Below, piece by piece: positions 62,886 through 64,000 of a stretch of DNA of 64,000 bases; within the stretch, counting starts at the first letter, position 1, and the number at the start of each line of letters is the position of its first letter. The DNA is from Cinclus cinclus (taxonomy: Eukaryota; Chordata; Aves; Passeriformes; Cinclidae), in contig NC_085068.1 of the NCBI RefSeq assembly GCF_963662255.1, forward strand, positions 248,001-312,000, given 5' to 3'. The notes beneath the pieces are model-generated. The model was not told the origin of the DNA, ran no database searches, and saw only the letters and a program-made list of their open reading frames with translations. The position numbers were made by a program, and so were the translations under genes.

Positions 62886-64000
62886 TTGGATCACAATGGA
62901 TCCTTGCTTCTCTTAACCCCTGTGGTGTCACAATGCATCCCATGCCCTTTTAGGCCACTTGATGTCACAATGAATCATTTGATTCTTGGCCTCCATGGTG
63001 GCATAATTGTACCAGGTTTTACTGGGGCCCCATGCTTTCACAAATCATCCCTGCCCCTTTTAGGCCCATTGGTGTCACAAGGGATCATTAGATTGTTAGC
63101 CTGCATTGGGTCACAATGATTCCTTGCTTCTCTTAACCTCTGTGATGTCACAATGCATCCCATGGCCTTTTAGGCCACTTGATGTCACAATGAATCATTT
63201 GATTCTTGGCCTCCATGGTGTCATAATGGTTCCTTGTTTCTATTGGGCTCCATGCTGTCACAATTCATCCCTGGACCTTTTACGCCCCCTGGTGTCAAAT
63301 GGGATCCTGGGATTATTAGCGTCCATTGGGTCACAATAGATCCTTGCTTCTCTTAACCCCTGTGGTGTCACAATGCATCCCATGCCCTTTTAGGCCACTT
63401 GATGTCACAATGAATCATTTGATTCTTGGCCTCAATGGTGGCATAATAGATCCTTGCTTCTATTGGTGCCCGTGCTGTAACAATCCATCCCTGGCCCTTT
63501 TTATACGCCCTGGTGCCACAAGGGATCATTAGAGTGTTAGCCTGCATTGGGTCACAATGGTTCCTTGCTTCTCTTAACCTCTGTGGTGTCACAAAGCATT
63601 CCAAGCCCTTTTAGGCCACTTGGACTTACAATGAACCATTTGATTCTTGGCCTTCATGGTGTAATAATGGTTCCTTGCTTCTATAGGTCCCCATGCTGTC
63701 AGAGTTCATCCATGGTCCTTTTGCGCCCCCTGGTGTCAAAAGGGATTCTTAGATTGTTAGGCAGCATTGGATCACAATGGTTCCTTGCTTCTCTTAACCC
63801 CTGTGGTGTCACAATGCATCCCATGCCCTTTTAGGCCACTTGATGTCACAATGAATTATTTGTTTCTTGGCCTCCATGGTGGCATAATGGTTCCTTGATT
63901 CTAATGGGCCCCATGCTGTCACAATCCATCCCTGCCCCTTTTACCCCCCTGGTGTCAAAAGGGATTCTTAGATTGTTAGACAGCATTGGATCACAATGGA
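62886..64000 (+). repeat. Terminal segment matching 57163-58111 at 5,723 bp
   Basis: Monomers at 62886, 63106, 63326 and 63547 match 57163, 57383, the monomer near 57603 and 57824, 26 monomers apart. Shared variants are TTAGAGTGTTAGCC, TTGGTGCCCGTGC, CACAAAGCATTCC and CTTGGACTTACAATG. The window ends inside a TTCTAATGGG-type monomer, so the array continues beyond it. Confidence 0.68.

Larger units (their letters stand above)
1..64000 (+). repeat. Satellite DNA array, ~220-bp monomer, ~290 copies
   Basis: The window is filled from end to end by tandem copies of a ~220-bp unit, all in one orientation. The same landmarks recur every 219-222 bp: GTCACAATGAATCATTTG, then a GTCATAAT or GGCATAAT word, then CATGCTGTCA, then GATTGTTAGCCT, then a CAATGCAT site. 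Monomers differ by point changes and rare 1-2 bp indels, and fall into recurring types that build higher-order repeats. I found no inversion, transposon insertion or unique spacer. Both edges of the window lie inside the array, so its full size is not visible. Large homogenised arrays of this sort are typical of eukaryotic centromeric, pericentromeric or other heterochromatic satellites. The family and species are not recognised. It does not look like a coding minisatellite, because 220 is not divisible by 3. Confidence 0.98.
46881..64000 (+). repeat. Right-hand satellite domain with private markers
   Basis: From about 46.9 kb the monomer set changes. Markers seen here and not to the left are: TATGCCACTTTATGTCAC (46885, 56350, 58991; a TTCATTTCAC variant at 62300), TACGAGGTTTC (about 47163, 49144, 51125, 53986, 56628, 59269 and 62572), GCAGCATTGGATCAC, and TTGATTCTAATGGG. 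Conversely, the CCATTGTGTCAAAATGG monomer and the 222-bp K monomer of the left domain are missing. Monomers vary more from one to the next than in the left domain, but local periods of 661-3,302 bp show that homogenisation is still going on. Confidence 0.78.

Noticed and set aside
1..64000. CRISPR array
   Set aside because: There are no unique spacers: the sequence between any two anchors is itself repeat, and the 37-bp subunits are continuous.
1..64000. Assignment to human gamma satellite, horse 221-bp satellite or another named family
   Set aside because: The monomer length agrees with several families, but I cannot confirm sequence identity from memory. A Dfam/RepBase search with the consensus would decide it.
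1..64000. Tandem repeat within a protein gene or a repetitive non-coding RNA gene
   Set aside because: No unique exon, splice context, polyadenylation context or flanking unique DNA is present in the window, so neither can be supported.

Overview
The whole 64 kb window is one uninterrupted head-to-tail satellite DNA array. I see no gene, RNA gene, transposon, CRISPR array or unique-sequence stretch in it. The basic unit is about 220 bp (variants of 219-222 bp), giving roughly 290 monomers, all in the same orientation. Each 220-bp monomer is built from six 36-37 bp subunits that begin with a GTCA word (anchors at 3, 39, 76, 113, 149, 186 and 223 in the first monomer). Subunits 1-3 resemble subunits 4-6, so the monomer is also a diverged dimer of two 110-bp halves. 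The organism is almost certainly a eukaryote: the array size, higher-order repeats and lack of any coding content fit pericentromeric, centromeric or other heterochromatic satellite. I do not recognise the family by sequence. Satellites of about 220 bp are known in several mammals (for example human gamma satellite and a 221-bp horse satellite), but I cannot match this sequence to them from memory.

Layout. From 1 to about 46.8 kb the array is a modular mosaic of higher-order repeats (HORs) made from a limited set of monomer types. Three modules recur in shuffled order: an 882-bp four-monomer module (K, ten copies with all four monomers plus one cut by the left edge), an 1,100-bp five-monomer module (L, seven copies) and a short module (M) marked by a monomer with CCATTGTGTCAAAATGG. 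Tandem periods visible in this part are 881 bp (4-mer), 1,543 bp (7-mer), 1,761 bp (8-mer), 3,303 bp (15-mer), 5,065 bp (23-mer) and 7,703 bp (35-mer). The 5,065-bp duplication (about 23.9-34.1 kb) is older than, and partly contained in, the 7,703-bp duplication (about 30.1-45.5 kb). I noticed only two base differences between the two 7,703-bp copies. From about 46.9 kb to the end lies a second domain with private markers (CGTACGAGG, GCAGCATTGGATCAC, TTGATTCTAATGGG), more varied monomers and its own periods (661, 2,201, 2,641, 2,862 and 3,302 bp).

Possible function. The array carries three regularly repeated sequence signals that the word satellite does not explain: a near-consensus CTCF core on the minus strand in about a quarter of monomers; a minus-strand CCAAT-plus-TATA arrangement with promoter-like spacing in another monomer class; and a 17-bp inverted repeat plus SOX-like ACAATG words at 37-bp spacing. 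These are motif observations and inference, not demonstrated activity. The short open frames on both strands are by-products of the repeat: 220 is not a multiple of 3, so the frame changes every monomer, and most plus-strand frames open at TTG rather than ATG.
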